NCBI GenBank assembly: GCA_017307735.1
Contig: JAFKGR010000007.1
Location: forward strand, 62,001 to 126,000
Direction: 5' to 3'
From: Chitinophagaceae bacterium
GTDB lineage: Bacteria > Bacteroidota > Bacteroidia > Chitinophagales > Chitinophagaceae
Length of the DNA stretch: 64,000 nt
The translations under genes were made by a program, and so were the position numbers. Every line of letters starts with the position of its first letter. The stretch's first letter is position 1. The notes under the pieces were generated by a model. It saw nothing but the letters and a program-made list of their open reading frames with translations, made no database searches and was not told the origin of the DNA. Shown piece by piece: positions 42,772-50,974 of this stretch.

Positions 42772-43260
42772 ATGGGAATCATTAATCAGGATATGAGAGA
42801 TATTGTCGACAGTTCTAAACTGTCATTTGTTGCCACGGTTTGCCCGGATGGCTCGCCCAATCTTTCCCCGAAAGGTTCGTTGAGGGTATATGACGACAAT
42901 ACGATTGTGTTTATGGACATCGCTTCTCCTCATACCATTGCCAATCTGAATCAAAATCCGAAAATTGAAATTAACTCTATTGATTTTATCCGCCGCCGCG
43001 GATACAGGTTCAAAGGGGAAGCGCATATCGTTCCTCCCGGTGATCCGGTTTATGAATGGCTGAATCGATGGTTGCTCGAACTCAACGGCCCCGGTTATCC
43101 TGCCAACCAGGCTGTCGTGGTTAAGGTTACAAAAGCTTTACCTGTTTTTTCTCCGGCTTATACCTGGGGCCATGCATCCGAAGATGATCTCTCTCTTGCC
43201 TGGGCTGAAGAATACCTGAAAGCGGAAGGTATTTCAGGCAGTGATCTGCAAAAGAAATAA
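42772..43260 (+). CDS. pyridoxamine 5'-phosphate oxidase family (FMN-binding split barrel) protein
   Basis: About 162 aa from the ATG at 42772, which aligns with family starts (MGIINQDMRDIVDSSKLSFV). An ATG at 42700 and a TTG at 42685 would add 24-29 codons not seen in relatives. The split-barrel core reads ATVCPDGSPNLSPKGSLRVY, TIVFMDIASPHTIANLNQNP, KIEINSIDFIRRRGYRFKGE, and VVKVTKALPVFSPAYTWG. Such proteins bind FMN or F420 and reduce diverse substrates. The true substrate is unknown. It is transcribed divergently from the phosphoethanolamine transferase, about 190 bp apart. Confidence 0.85.
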   Translation: MGIINQDMRDIVDSSKLSFVATVCPDGSPNLSPKGSLRVYDDNTIVFMDIASPHTIANLNQNPKIEINSIDFIRRRGYRFKGEAHIVPPGDPVYEWLNRWLLELNGPGYPANQAVVVKVTKALPVFSPAYTWGHASEDDLSLAWAEEYLKAEGISGSDLQKK

Positions 43261-43401
43261 AATGATTCTTTTCGATATTCCGGAGTAGTTTTTTTAATCT
43301 TTGATTGAATGGAAAAGGATTTTCTATATGAACAGGACAACAGAAAAAACCTTGAAAGGATCACAGCAGAGTTTCCTAACTTTTTTGTCCGGTGAATAAT
43401 G

Positions 43402-44673
43402 CTATTTTTTTAAATTGTCTTTATAAACGATACCGTTTTTCATAACGAATACTACTTTTCTTATATCGTGAATGTTAGCCGACGGATCACCTTCTACTGC
43501 AATCAAATCAGCCAGCAGGTCTTTTTTAATTCTTCCGATCCTGTCGCGATAGCCGAATACATCGGCATTGACAGAAGTCGCGGATTTCAACACATCCAAT
43601 GGTTTCATGCCATACTCAACCATCAATTCCATTTCGCGTGCATTGTCACCGTGAGGAAATACGCCCACATCACCTCCCATACAAATCGTAACTCCCGCAC
43701 GTAAAGCAGCTGCAAAACTTTTCTTTTTGGAAATGATCCGCTGCGGTTCAGGAAGTGTTCCTTTTTTCCAACCGTCGTATTCTGCAATAGCTTCTCCGGC
43801 GGCCAGTGTCGGGCACAAGGCAATTCCCTTTTCTTTCATCTCTCTGAAAACTTCTTCCGTTCCATAATCTCCGTGTTCAATCGTATGTACTCCCGCCTCA
43901 ATGGATCTTTTCATCCCTTCAACAGAAGCAGAATGGGCAGAAACATATCTTCCGCTGCTTTGCGCGACTTCCACCGCGGCTGCAATTTCTTTTTCTGAAA
44001 AAGCGGGCGCAATAGCATCATCGAGTCCCCACCGGTAATCCGCATAAACTTTTACTAAATCGGCTCCCTTTGAAATCTGTACACGCGCTTCTTTCCTCAT
44101 TTCATCTTCATTGCCAGCTTCCGCCGCCCCCTTCGGAAAATCCACATCTGCATTTTCTGATTTGACACCATAAGAACCTTTGGCGACAATGGCCCTGGTG
44201 GCAACAATCATCCGCGGGCCTATGATAACACCTTTTTCAATAGCTGTTTTAATACCTGCATCATCGTACATGGCTCCTTCTGTTCCCAAATCCCGCATGG
44301 TCGTAAAGCCTGCGAGCAGAGTGGCTTCTGCATGTTTTACCGCCCGCGCATTGCGTTCTGCACGGCTTTCTTTCAACACCTGATCGTCCCACGAAACTTC
44401 GTTGTAGGGGTGAAGAAAAATATGCGAATGTCCTTCGATGAATCCTGGAAGGAGTGTCATTCCTTTTAAATCTATCACTTTGGTTTCTGCGGGCAATTTG
44501 AAAGCTATCTCTCCCGCCTGAACAATTTTATTATTGTGTATAAGCACGACCCATCCATCATGCATAATTTCGCCATCAAACACCCGCCCGGGTTTCAACA
44601 GATACCAGGAGTCGTTTTGCGCAAAAGCCATAAGGCTAAAAATGGTAAGCAGCATTGTAAAAAAGTATTTCAT
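43402..44673 (-). CDS. exported amidohydrolase family protein (imidazolonepropionase-like)
   Basis: About 423 aa with a signal peptide (MKYFFTMLLTIFSLMAFAQN) when started at the ATG at 44673; a TTG 8 codons earlier is less likely. Amidohydrolase motifs: GFIEGHSHIFLHPYN, the HxH metal pair, KGADLVKVYADYRWG, VSAHSASVEGMKRSIEAG, VHTIEHGDYGTEE and GGDVGVFPHGDN (metal Asp). The C-terminus ends MKNGIVYKDNLKK. Export is unusual for cytoplasmic imidazolonepropionases but common for the Bacteroidota 'amidohydrolase family' group, which includes Xaa-Pro-type dipeptidases. The substrate is open. Monocistronic. Confidence 0.88.
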   Translation of the reverse strand: MKYFFTMLLTIFSLMAFAQNDSWYLLKPGRVFDGEIMHDGWVVLIHNNKIVQAGEIAFKLPAETKVIDLKGMTLLPGFIEGHSHIFLHPYNEVSWDDQVLKESRAERNARAVKHAEATLLAGFTTMRDLGTEGAMYDDAGIKTAIEKGVIIGPRMIVATRAIVAKGSYGVKSENADVDFPKGAAEAGNEDEMRKEARVQISKGADLVKVYADYRWGLDDAIAPAFSEKEIAAAVEVAQSSGRYVSAHSASVEGMKRSIEAGVHTIEHGDYGTEEVFREMKEKGIALCPTLAAGEAIAEYDGWKKGTLPEPQRIISKKKSFAAALRAGVTICMGGDVGVFPHGDNAREMELMVEYGMKPLDVLKSATSVNADVFGYRDRIGRIKKDLLADLIAVEGDPSANIHDIRKVVFVMKNGIVYKDNLKK

Positions 44674-44929
44674 TGTGGAAAGATATAGCGGTTTCAAAAT
44701 GAGTTGGTGGGTGAATTAACCCTTTTTTCGGGATTTTTCAAAAGATAATTTTATCTCTGGAAACGGAAGAATGATTTTTCTTATGTTGATCATTTTATGG
44801 ATGATAAATGAAAGATAATTGGCCGAAAGGAAATAGGTTTAATCATTTGTGGTGGAGTGACGCGGCATAATTATTGAGGAAAGATAAATCCTGATTTTAT
44901 TTTTAAAAAAGATATTTTCAAAAAAGATA

Positions 44930-45676
44930 ATGGATAACAAAATAAAAGGAAAAGTGGTTGTTATTACAGGTGCCAGCAGTGGGCTGGGAGAGGCTGCTGC
45001 ACGGTTGTTGAGTGATGAAGGCGCATCAGTAATACTTGCCGCACGCAGAACAGAAAGAATTAGAAAATTAGCTGATGAAATAAAGAAGAAGGGCGGAAAA
45101 GCAGTTGCTATTACTACCGATGTCAGCAAATTCAATCAGGTGAAAAAATTAATTGATAAAACGATTGCCACATTTGGGAGAATAGATGTGTTGATAAATA
45201 ATGCAGGTGCAATGCTGCTATCACCTTTGGATAGCGGAAAGGTTGACGAGTGGGACAGGATGATTGATCTCAATATCAAAGGTGTTCTTTATGGCATTTC
45301 TGCGGTACTGCCGGTTATGCAAAAACAAAAATCCGGACATATCATCAATGTGGCTTCGGTGGCCGGGCACAAAACTGGCCCCGCCCATGGGGTTTACAGC
45401 GCAACAAAGTTTGCCGTCAGGACAATTTCTGAAGCCCTGCGTCAGGAAGTGAAACCATATAATCTTCGCACAACCATTATTTCTCCCGGCGCCGTGGATA
45501 CCGAGTTACCCGATCATATTACAGATAAAAATTCCTCTGAAAGTTCACATAAACTCTACAAAGAAATGGCAATACCGGCAGATTCATTTGCACGTGCAGT
45601 CGCCTTTGCCATCAATCAACCAGATGATGTGGATGTCAATGAAATTCTTTACCGGCCAACGGCACAGAGGTTTTAG
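44930..45676 (+). CDS. SDR family NAD(P)-dependent oxidoreductase
   Basis: A 248-aa classical short-chain dehydrogenase. The cofactor site is [20 protein letters not shown], then [11 protein letters not shown] and the catalytic Ser in [10 protein letters not shown]. The Tyr-Lys pair is in [20 protein letters not shown], and [14 protein letters not shown] closes the core. The N-terminal [11 protein letters not shown] has the Arg pair associated with NADP(H) preference. The 3' end is convergent with the M49-like lipoprotein gene (53 bp between stops). Substrate unknown; similar proteins reduce ketones or sugars. Confidence 0.92.
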   Translation: MDNKIKGKVVVITGASSGLGEAAARLLSDEGASVILAARRTERIRKLADEIKKKGGKAVAITTDVSKFNQVKKLIDKTIATFGRIDVLINNAGAMLLSPLDSGKVDEWDRMIDLNIKGVLYGISAVLPVMQKQKSGHIINVASVAGHKTGPAHGVYSATKFAVRTISEALRQEVKPYNLRTTIISPGAVDTELPDHITDKNSSESSHKLYKEMAIPADSFARAVAFAINQPDDVDVNEILYRPTAQRF

Positions 45677-45729
45677 ATAATAATCCACAACTATTTGCAA
45701 GTTGAAAAAAGTTGAGGGAAATTATTTTT

Positions 45730-47382
45730 CTATTGCAATCCCAGCGTGTTCACTCCCTGATCAAAAATCACATCCACGGGAATATTGGCAGCCTTTAATC
45801 TGTCAAGATCTTTCTGCAATTGTTCACCAATTTTACCTTTTTCAGCTACCAACTTTGCCACACCATCATAGTCACCATTCCCCTGAAGGGTCAATATAAG
45901 ATTTGAAAGATTGTCAATAGCGCCTTTCATGTTATCATAGTTGATTTTGTAAGTGCCATCATCCAAACGGGTGAATGCATTGTGTTCTTTGAAATAATTA
46001 AAGCGGATCATGTTGGCTATGCCGTGAGCATCTCCGGCGCCAAAACGAACGGAACGGAAAATACCTGCAATGAATGTGGTATAAAAATCTTTCAGATCAC
46101 CTTTCAATTCTCCTTTTTGCAAAAGTTGTTCTACCATAAACAATCCCAAAATATCGGCTTTCCCTTCTTCCAATGCCGAAGCATATTGTTTCAATGCTTT
46201 TCTTACTGTGCCTTTGCCATCGATGGTATTTTTTATTCCTAATCCATGTGCCACTTCATGAAACATGGTATTGGCAAAGAATGCATCAAATGTTACATAT
46301 TGCCTTTGCTCAGGTGTAATAAGAATGTTGGCAATGGGTGTCATCATTTTATCAAACTTCGCCTGCATGGCATTTTTCAATTGTAATCTGCGTGTGCCTT
46401 TTTTTAATTGCACTTCCTCATCATTGGGAAGGTTGATGGCAATTGTCTTTCCGCCCGCATTAGCTGAACCTGCATAATAAACCACATCGTACGCATTCAG
46501 ATCGCCGTCTGACCCGGGTTTTTCCTGTTTGTATTTTGCTGCAACCGGCAGACTATCCTGCAACTGTGGCAACAGTGATGCATATTTGGCGAGTCTCTGA
46601 CTCCAGTCTTTGTCTTTTACCAGCACATAACTTTCATAAGAAGCTTTGTAACCGAACAACTGATCTTCATAAGTTTCAATAGGCCCGATCACAATATCAA
46701 GCCCGTTATTCTTCATATCCAGCCATGCAAAATCACTTTTTTGAAAATCATCATTCTGCAATGCATCGGCCCTCAGTTCAAGATAGTTTTTTAATCCTTT
46801 GTCGCCGGCTATTTTCGCGGCCTGTCTCAGCAAATCAGACGCACGCTCAAGCTGATCTTTGAATTGAATATGAAAAGGAACAGTTATCAGTTTACCATTT
46901 GCATCTCTTCTGATAAAATTGTAAAGCCCGGTTTTATCTTTCAGATCTGATTTTTCAAATTCCTCTTTTGTCATATCCTTCGGATAAAAATTAGCTCCCA
47001 ATGGTTTGGTGCCTGTGCCTGCGATGAATGGAGAATCATTTTGCAGTCTGTCCCAGGGGCCATAATTGATTACTGCAAACTTTTTGGTTGCCGGGTCCTG
47101 AATTGAATTGATCAGGCTATCGAGATTTCCATAAGTCTGATATCCGAATAAGGTGTCCATGATTTGGGCTGCATTGATCAGCAACGGAATCATTTTCTTT
47201 TCGGTGTCTGTCAGTTTCGACATATCGGTGGTCAGTTTCACTGTTGCATATTCATCAACTCTTTGTTGCATGGTTTCAGTTGTGCTTTTATCGTTTGAAG
47301 ATTTTGATTTGTCTCCGCTTTTGCAGGAATACAAACCGGAAAATAATATTGCAGAGGCAATCAGAAAAGGGACTTTTTTCAT
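45730..47382 (-). CDS. dipeptidyl-peptidase III-like (M49) exported lipoprotein
   Basis: A 550-aa lipoprotein (lipobox LFSGLYSCKSGD). The zinc motif is FFANTMFHEVAHGLGIKN followed by YASALEEGKADILGLFMVEQ, which aligns with the M49 pair HELLGH / EECRAE. Here the first motif is the five-residue HExxH (HEVAH), not the six-residue HExxGH; HExxH-bearing M49 enzymes are known from Caldithrix. It has N-terminal helical regions (IQDPATKKFAVINYGPWDRL) and the M49 core. Classical DPP III releases dipeptides from short peptides. Lipoprotein export fits a periplasmic peptidase. Alternative: a related zinc hydrolase with no exopeptidase role. Confidence 0.85.
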   Translation of the reverse strand: MKKVPFLIASAILFSGLYSCKSGDKSKSSNDKSTTETMQQRVDEYATVKLTTDMSKLTDTEKKMIPLLINAAQIMDTLFGYQTYGNLDSLINSIQDPATKKFAVINYGPWDRLQNDSPFIAGTGTKPLGANFYPKDMTKEEFEKSDLKDKTGLYNFIRRDANGKLITVPFHIQFKDQLERASDLLRQAAKIAGDKGLKNYLELRADALQNDDFQKSDFAWLDMKNNGLDIVIGPIETYEDQLFGYKASYESYVLVKDKDWSQRLAKYASLLPQLQDSLPVAAKYKQEKPGSDGDLNAYDVVYYAGSANAGGKTIAINLPNDEEVQLKKGTRRLQLKNAMQAKFDKMMTPIANILITPEQRQYVTFDAFFANTMFHEVAHGLGIKNTIDGKGTVRKALKQYASALEEGKADILGLFMVEQLLQKGELKGDLKDFYTTFIAGIFRSVRFGAGDAHGIANMIRFNYFKEHNAFTRLDDGTYKINYDNMKGAIDNLSNLILTLQGNGDYDGVAKLVAEKGKIGEQLQKDLDRLKAANIPVDVIFDQGVNTLGLQ

Positions 47383-47509
47383 GGGTAAAAAAGTTTATTT
47401 AAAGAGGGTAAAGATAAAATATTTGATGAGTAGGATGGAGAAATAAAAATGCAGGTTATGAGGGCCTCACATTTGGCAAATGGGTTAAGCCGGCTTCTTT
47501 TAATGATTG

Positions 47510-47517
47510 TAATTTTG
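47510..47517 (+). promoter_or_regulatory. -7 box upstream of the second SDR gene
   Basis: TAATTTTG matches TAnnTTTG, 25 bp before the ATG at 47542. The leader holds an AAAGGAGGTT ribosome-binding site (47531-47540 region). Confidence 0.4.
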
Positions 47518-47541
47518 CAACAAAAAATAAAGGAGGTTAAA

Positions 47542-48255
47542 ATGGAAGATAAAAAAGTTGTTTATGTTACGGGCGGAAGCAGGGGAATCGGGAAAGGTAT
47601 TACACAGTTTCTTTTGAATAAAGGTTACAGAGTGGCATTCAGCAGCCGGAAATTAAGCGATGCCCAATCTGCCGCGAAAAGTTTACAGGGAAATGCAGAA
47701 AATATTTTTCCATTGCAATCAGATGTGCGCAATGCGGAAGACGAAATCAACGCTGTAAAAAATATTTTGAAGAAATGGGGAAGATTGGATGTGTTGGTGG
47801 CCAATGCAGGGCTTGGGATATTTGCTCCATTTGAAGATTTGAGTTACGGGCAATGGCATCAGGTAATTGACACCAATGTAACGGGCGTTTTCAATAGTAC
47901 GAAAGCTGCGGTAGAAGCGATCATTAAGACGAAAGGATATATCATCACCATTGCAAGTCTTGCAGGTGTCAATTTCTTACCGAAAGGTACAGCCTACAAC
48001 GCCAGCAAATTTGCTATTGTAGGATTTACCCAGGCTTTGATGCTCGATCTGCGCCAGAAAGATGTGAAGGTGACCACCATCATGCCTGGCTCCGTGGCCA
48101 GCCATTTTGATAACCATGTGCCTTCGGAGGCAGATGACTGGAAGATTCAACCTGAAGATATCGGAGAAATTATTTTTGATTTACTGAGGATGAATCCACG
48201 TACACTTCCAAGCAAAATTGAAGTGCGCCCGAGCAAACCTCCGGTAAAAAAATAA
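47542..48255 (+). CDS. SDR family oxidoreductase
   Basis: A 237-aa short-chain dehydrogenase starting at the ATG at 47542. The start is fixed by a strong ribosome-binding site (AAAGGAGG) just upstream and a -7 box at 47510; the frame opens 31 codons earlier at 47449 without support. Core motifs: VVYVTGGSRGIGKGITQF (cofactor), LVANAGLGIFAPFED, ITIASLAGVNFLPKGTAY (Ser), YNASKFAIVGFTQALMLDLR (Tyr-Lys), TTIMPGSVASHFDNH. It lies 5 bp before a quinone oxidoreductase-like MDR gene, so both are in one transcript. Substrate unknown. Confidence 0.92.
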   Translation: MEDKKVVYVTGGSRGIGKGITQFLLNKGYRVAFSSRKLSDAQSAAKSLQGNAENIFPLQSDVRNAEDEINAVKNILKKWGRLDVLVANAGLGIFAPFEDLSYGQWHQVIDTNVTGVFNSTKAAVEAIIKTKGYIITIASLAGVNFLPKGTAYNASKFAIVGFTQALMLDLRQKDVKVTTIMPGSVASHFDNHVPSEADDWKIQPEDIGEIIFDLLRMNPRTLPSKIEVRPSKPPVKK

Positions 48256-48260
48256 AAAAG

Positions 48261-49211
48261 ATGAAAGCGGTTGTGATCAATGAATTCGGAACGGCTGATG
48301 TTTTGAAAATGGCGGAAATGCCAAAGCCGGTTGCGGGTGAAGACCAGATTTTAATCAGCGTTAAAGCCATTGGGATAAATCCTGTGGATACGAAAGTGAG
48401 GGCCGGCGGACATCTTATTTCCAAAAGATTAAAATTTCCTGCTATCCTCGGTTGGGATATCAGCGGTGTTGTGGAAGATTGCGGATCCGGAATTACAAAA
48501 TTCAAATCCGGTGATGAAGTTTTTGGAAATCTGGGTTTTCCCAACTTATCCGGAGGATATGCGGAATATGTTCTGGCTAATGAAAATGAAATCGTGATTA
48601 AACCGAAAGATGTTCCGTTTGAAGAGGCGGCTGCATTGCCTGTAGTTGGGCTGACGGCTTACCAGTCTTTGCACGATTATCTGAAAATTAAATCCGGTGA
48701 GTCTGTTTTGATTCAGGCAGCATCTGGCGGTGTGGGTCATCTCGCAGTACAATTGGCGAAGATTGCCGGGGCAATGGTGTTTGCAACAGCATCAGGCAAG
48801 AATAAAGATTTTGTTGAATCGTTGGGTGCTGACAGATTTATCGATTATACTTCGGAAGGTTTTTCTGTTATCGCAAAAAATATGGATGCCGTGCAGGATG
48901 CAATGGGTGGTGAAGTGTTGTATGATTCCATCCGATGTGTAAAACAGGGTGGAAGAGTGGTTTGCCTGCCTTCATCCACAAAGGATGATCCGAAGGCGAT
49001 AGAATTGGCGCGGCAAAGGAATGTCAATCTCGTGTGGCCGATGATGTACAAAAGCAATGAACAACTGAGTTTGCTTGCCCGGATGATGGAAGAAAGAAAA
49101 TTAAGAATGCATGTTGGCCATGTTTTTTCTTTCGAACGGATGGCTGATGCCCACAGGCAGATAGAATCTCACTGGACAGTGGGAAAGGTGGTTGTAAAAG
49201 TAAACGGATGA
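48261..49211 (+). CDS. NADP-dependent MDR oxidoreductase (quinone-oxidoreductase type)
   Basis: A 316-aa zinc-independent medium-chain dehydrogenase. The GroES-like part has VKAIGINPVDTKVRAGG and AILGWDISGVVEDCGSGI, then FPNLSGGYAEYVLANENEIV. The Rossmann part has ESVLIQAASGGVGHLAVQLA and VFATASGKNKDFVESLGADR. Zinc ligands are absent. A second enzyme of the same superfamily, with about 25-30% similarity by eye, lies at 10019. It shares a transcript with the SDR just upstream, and a hairpin terminator follows at 49343. Confidence 0.92.
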   Translation: MKAVVINEFGTADVLKMAEMPKPVAGEDQILISVKAIGINPVDTKVRAGGHLISKRLKFPAILGWDISGVVEDCGSGITKFKSGDEVFGNLGFPNLSGGYAEYVLANENEIVIKPKDVPFEEAAALPVVGLTAYQSLHDYLKIKSGESVLIQAASGGVGHLAVQLAKIAGAMVFATASGKNKDFVESLGADRFIDYTSEGFSVIAKNMDAVQDAMGGEVLYDSIRCVKQGGRVVCLPSSTKDDPKAIELARQRNVNLVWPMMYKSNEQLSLLARMMEERKLRMHVGHVFSFERMADAHRQIESHWTVGKVVVKVNG

Positions 49212-49342
49212 ATCTTCAGGGTTTCAGAAACTTAATATGAACTTGCTATTCTATGGCAACTCATCATTATTATCCCGGGAAAATGTTTATACAGCATTGG
49301 GCTAATTCTTCTGAATTTTTCAGGCAATTTCGAACACATTCA

Positions 49343-49378
49343 AAAAAGCCCATCCCTACAAATAAGGACGGGCTTTTC
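49343..49378 (+). terminator. bidirectional terminator between convergent genes
   Basis: Arms AAAAGCCCATCC and GGACGGGCTTTT pair (one bulge) around a loop of about 11 bases, with T-runs on both strands. It serves the MDR gene and the response regulator at 49402. Confidence 0.75.
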
Positions 49379-49401
49379 ACAATACAGAATTCGTTTTAAA
49401 A

Positions 49402-50082
49402 TCAGAGGTCTTCTTTCAATAATTTATTTCTTACGGCAAACATAATCAGGCCGGCAGTACTTTTTGTACCGGTCTTTGTTTTCAGCCTGTCGCGTATGGC
49501 TTCAATGGTTCTGGGCGATAATTCCACTGCTTCGGCTATTTCTCTTGTGCTTTTTTCCTCGCACATAAGGCGGAGAACGGTAATTTCTTTTTCTGTCAAC
49601 TGGGCATCTTCCTGCGGAAGCCTTACCTGTGGCGTATTTTTCTGCCTCAGGTTGTTCAGAAGCGCTTTATTCGTCAGTGTATTGAAGTAAAATTCCTGTT
49701 TGTAACAGGTTTTTATGGCATCATAAATAGTTTCTGCATCTGAGGTTTTTACGAGATAGCTGTTTGCGCCAAGTTCCATCAGCCGGGTCACCATACTCTG
49801 ATCATCAAGTAAGGTGAGCATGATGATTTTTATTTGGGGGTACAATTTCTTTACTTCAGGTAATGTAGTAATACCATCCATCACGGGCATTTGAATATCC
49901 AGTAGAATTACGTCTGGTGCAATACCGCCTTTCAGCATATTCATCAGATGTAATCCGTTATCTGCTTCTGCTATTACCTGAATGTCTTTTTTTATGGAAA
50001 GTGCTGTTCGCACACCGGCTCTGTATAAAACATGGTCGTCAACAATCATCACTTTTATCACATCTTCTGTTCCTTGGTTCAT
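49402..50082 (-). CDS. NarL/FixJ-family response regulator (orphan)
   Basis: A 226-aa regulator. Receiver domain (about 8-125): KVMIVDDHVLYRAGVRTAL, phosphoacceptor Asp in DVILLDIQMPVMDG, and Lys in SYLVKTSDA. The C-terminal LuxR-type HTH (about 160-220) has LTEKEITVLRLMCEEKSTRE, IAEAVELSPRTIEAIRDRLK. The ending KTGTKSTAGLIMFAVRNKLL is typical of the Bacteroidota branch paired with ligand-sensing kinases. No kinase gene is adjacent, so the partner must be elsewhere. It precedes no obvious target, and lies between convergent genes and infC. Confidence 0.9.
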   Translation of the reverse strand: MNQGTEDVIKVMIVDDHVLYRAGVRTALSIKKDIQVIAEADNGLHLMNMLKGGIAPDVILLDIQMPVMDGITTLPEVKKLYPQIKIIMLTLLDDQSMVTRLMELGANSYLVKTSDAETIYDAIKTCYKQEFYFNTLTNKALLNNLRQKNTPQVRLPQEDAQLTEKEITVLRLMCEEKSTREIAEAVELSPRTIEAIRDRLKTKTGTKSTAGLIMFAVRNKLLKEDL

Positions 50083-50271
50083 AGGATTATAAGTATTTAG
50101 TTTTAGTCTTCATCAGCAAAAGTCGAAACAAATTGGTGGAAGTCATACAGGAGATTTACCAAATTATGGGTTTGGTAATATTACGAACAAATTCATTAAT
50201 GTGATTACAAAAATTACCAACTTATTTTCCCATTGCCGGTTGATAAAACTATCAGGGGATAGAATGTGATA

Positions 50272-50847
50272 TTAAGCTTTCTTCTTTTGTCCCTTGGGGG
50301 CAAAGATGGCAAACATACGTTTTCCCTCAAGTTTGGGCATCCCTTCCAAAGTGCCGGCTTCCATCAGTCTTTCTGCGAATTTCAGTAACAGCAATTCGCC
50401 TCTTTCTTTGAACATGATGGCACGGCCTCTGAACTGAACATAGGCTTTTACCTTGTTGCCCTGCTTAAGAAAATTGATGGCGTGCTTGCTTTTGAATTCA
50501 AAATCGTGGTCGTCAGTATTTGGTGTAAAGCGTATTTCTTTTACTTCTGAAGCCTTGCTCTTGGCTTTCATGTCTTTTTCTTTACGTTTCTTCTCGTACA
50601 GAAATTTATTGTAATCTATGACTTTGCAAACGGGTGGATCTGCATTGGGAGAAATTTCAACGAGGTCAAGTCCCTGCTCTTCTGCAATTTTCTGAGCTTC
50701 TGCTGTGGAGTATATCCCGGGTTCTACATTATCTCCCACAAGTCTCACCTGCGGGACTCTGATCATATGATTGGTACGATGTTCTTGTTGTTGTTCTTTT
50801 CTGAATCTGGGATTAAAATGCCCCCTGGGGCGAGATGTAAAAGCCAT
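50272..50847 (-). CDS. infC: translation initiation factor IF-3
   Basis: A 191-aa factor that binds the 30S subunit, discriminates the start codon and recycles ribosomes. The N-domain shows NHMIRVPQVRLVGDNVEPGI and SPNADPPVCKVIDYNKFLYE; the linker is KKRKEKDMKAK; the C-domain has VKEIRFTPNTDDHDFEFKSK and VKAYVQFRGRAIMFKERGEL. The N-terminal extension MAFTSRPRGHFNPRFRKEQQ is longer than in E. coli and Arg-rich, common in Bacteroidota. It follows thrS by 127 bp on the same strand. The usual partners rpmI and rplT are not downstream within the window. Confidence 0.97.
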   Translation of the reverse strand: MAFTSRPRGHFNPRFRKEQQQEHRTNHMIRVPQVRLVGDNVEPGIYSTAEAQKIAEEQGLDLVEISPNADPPVCKVIDYNKFLYEKKRKEKDMKAKSKASEVKEIRFTPNTDDHDFEFKSKHAINFLKQGNKVKAYVQFRGRAIMFKERGELLLLKFAERLMEAGTLEGMPKLEGKRMFAIFAPKGQKKKA

Positions 50848-50974
50848 TAATTGATTTTAAGTTAAAAATATTTTGAGGTTAAAAATAAAGCAATATTAAG
50901 GCCTCTTGAAAAAATGCCGAAAAAAATCTGTTTTCTGAAAGTTTTTGATGGGATAAAGATCGCATCTGTAAAAA

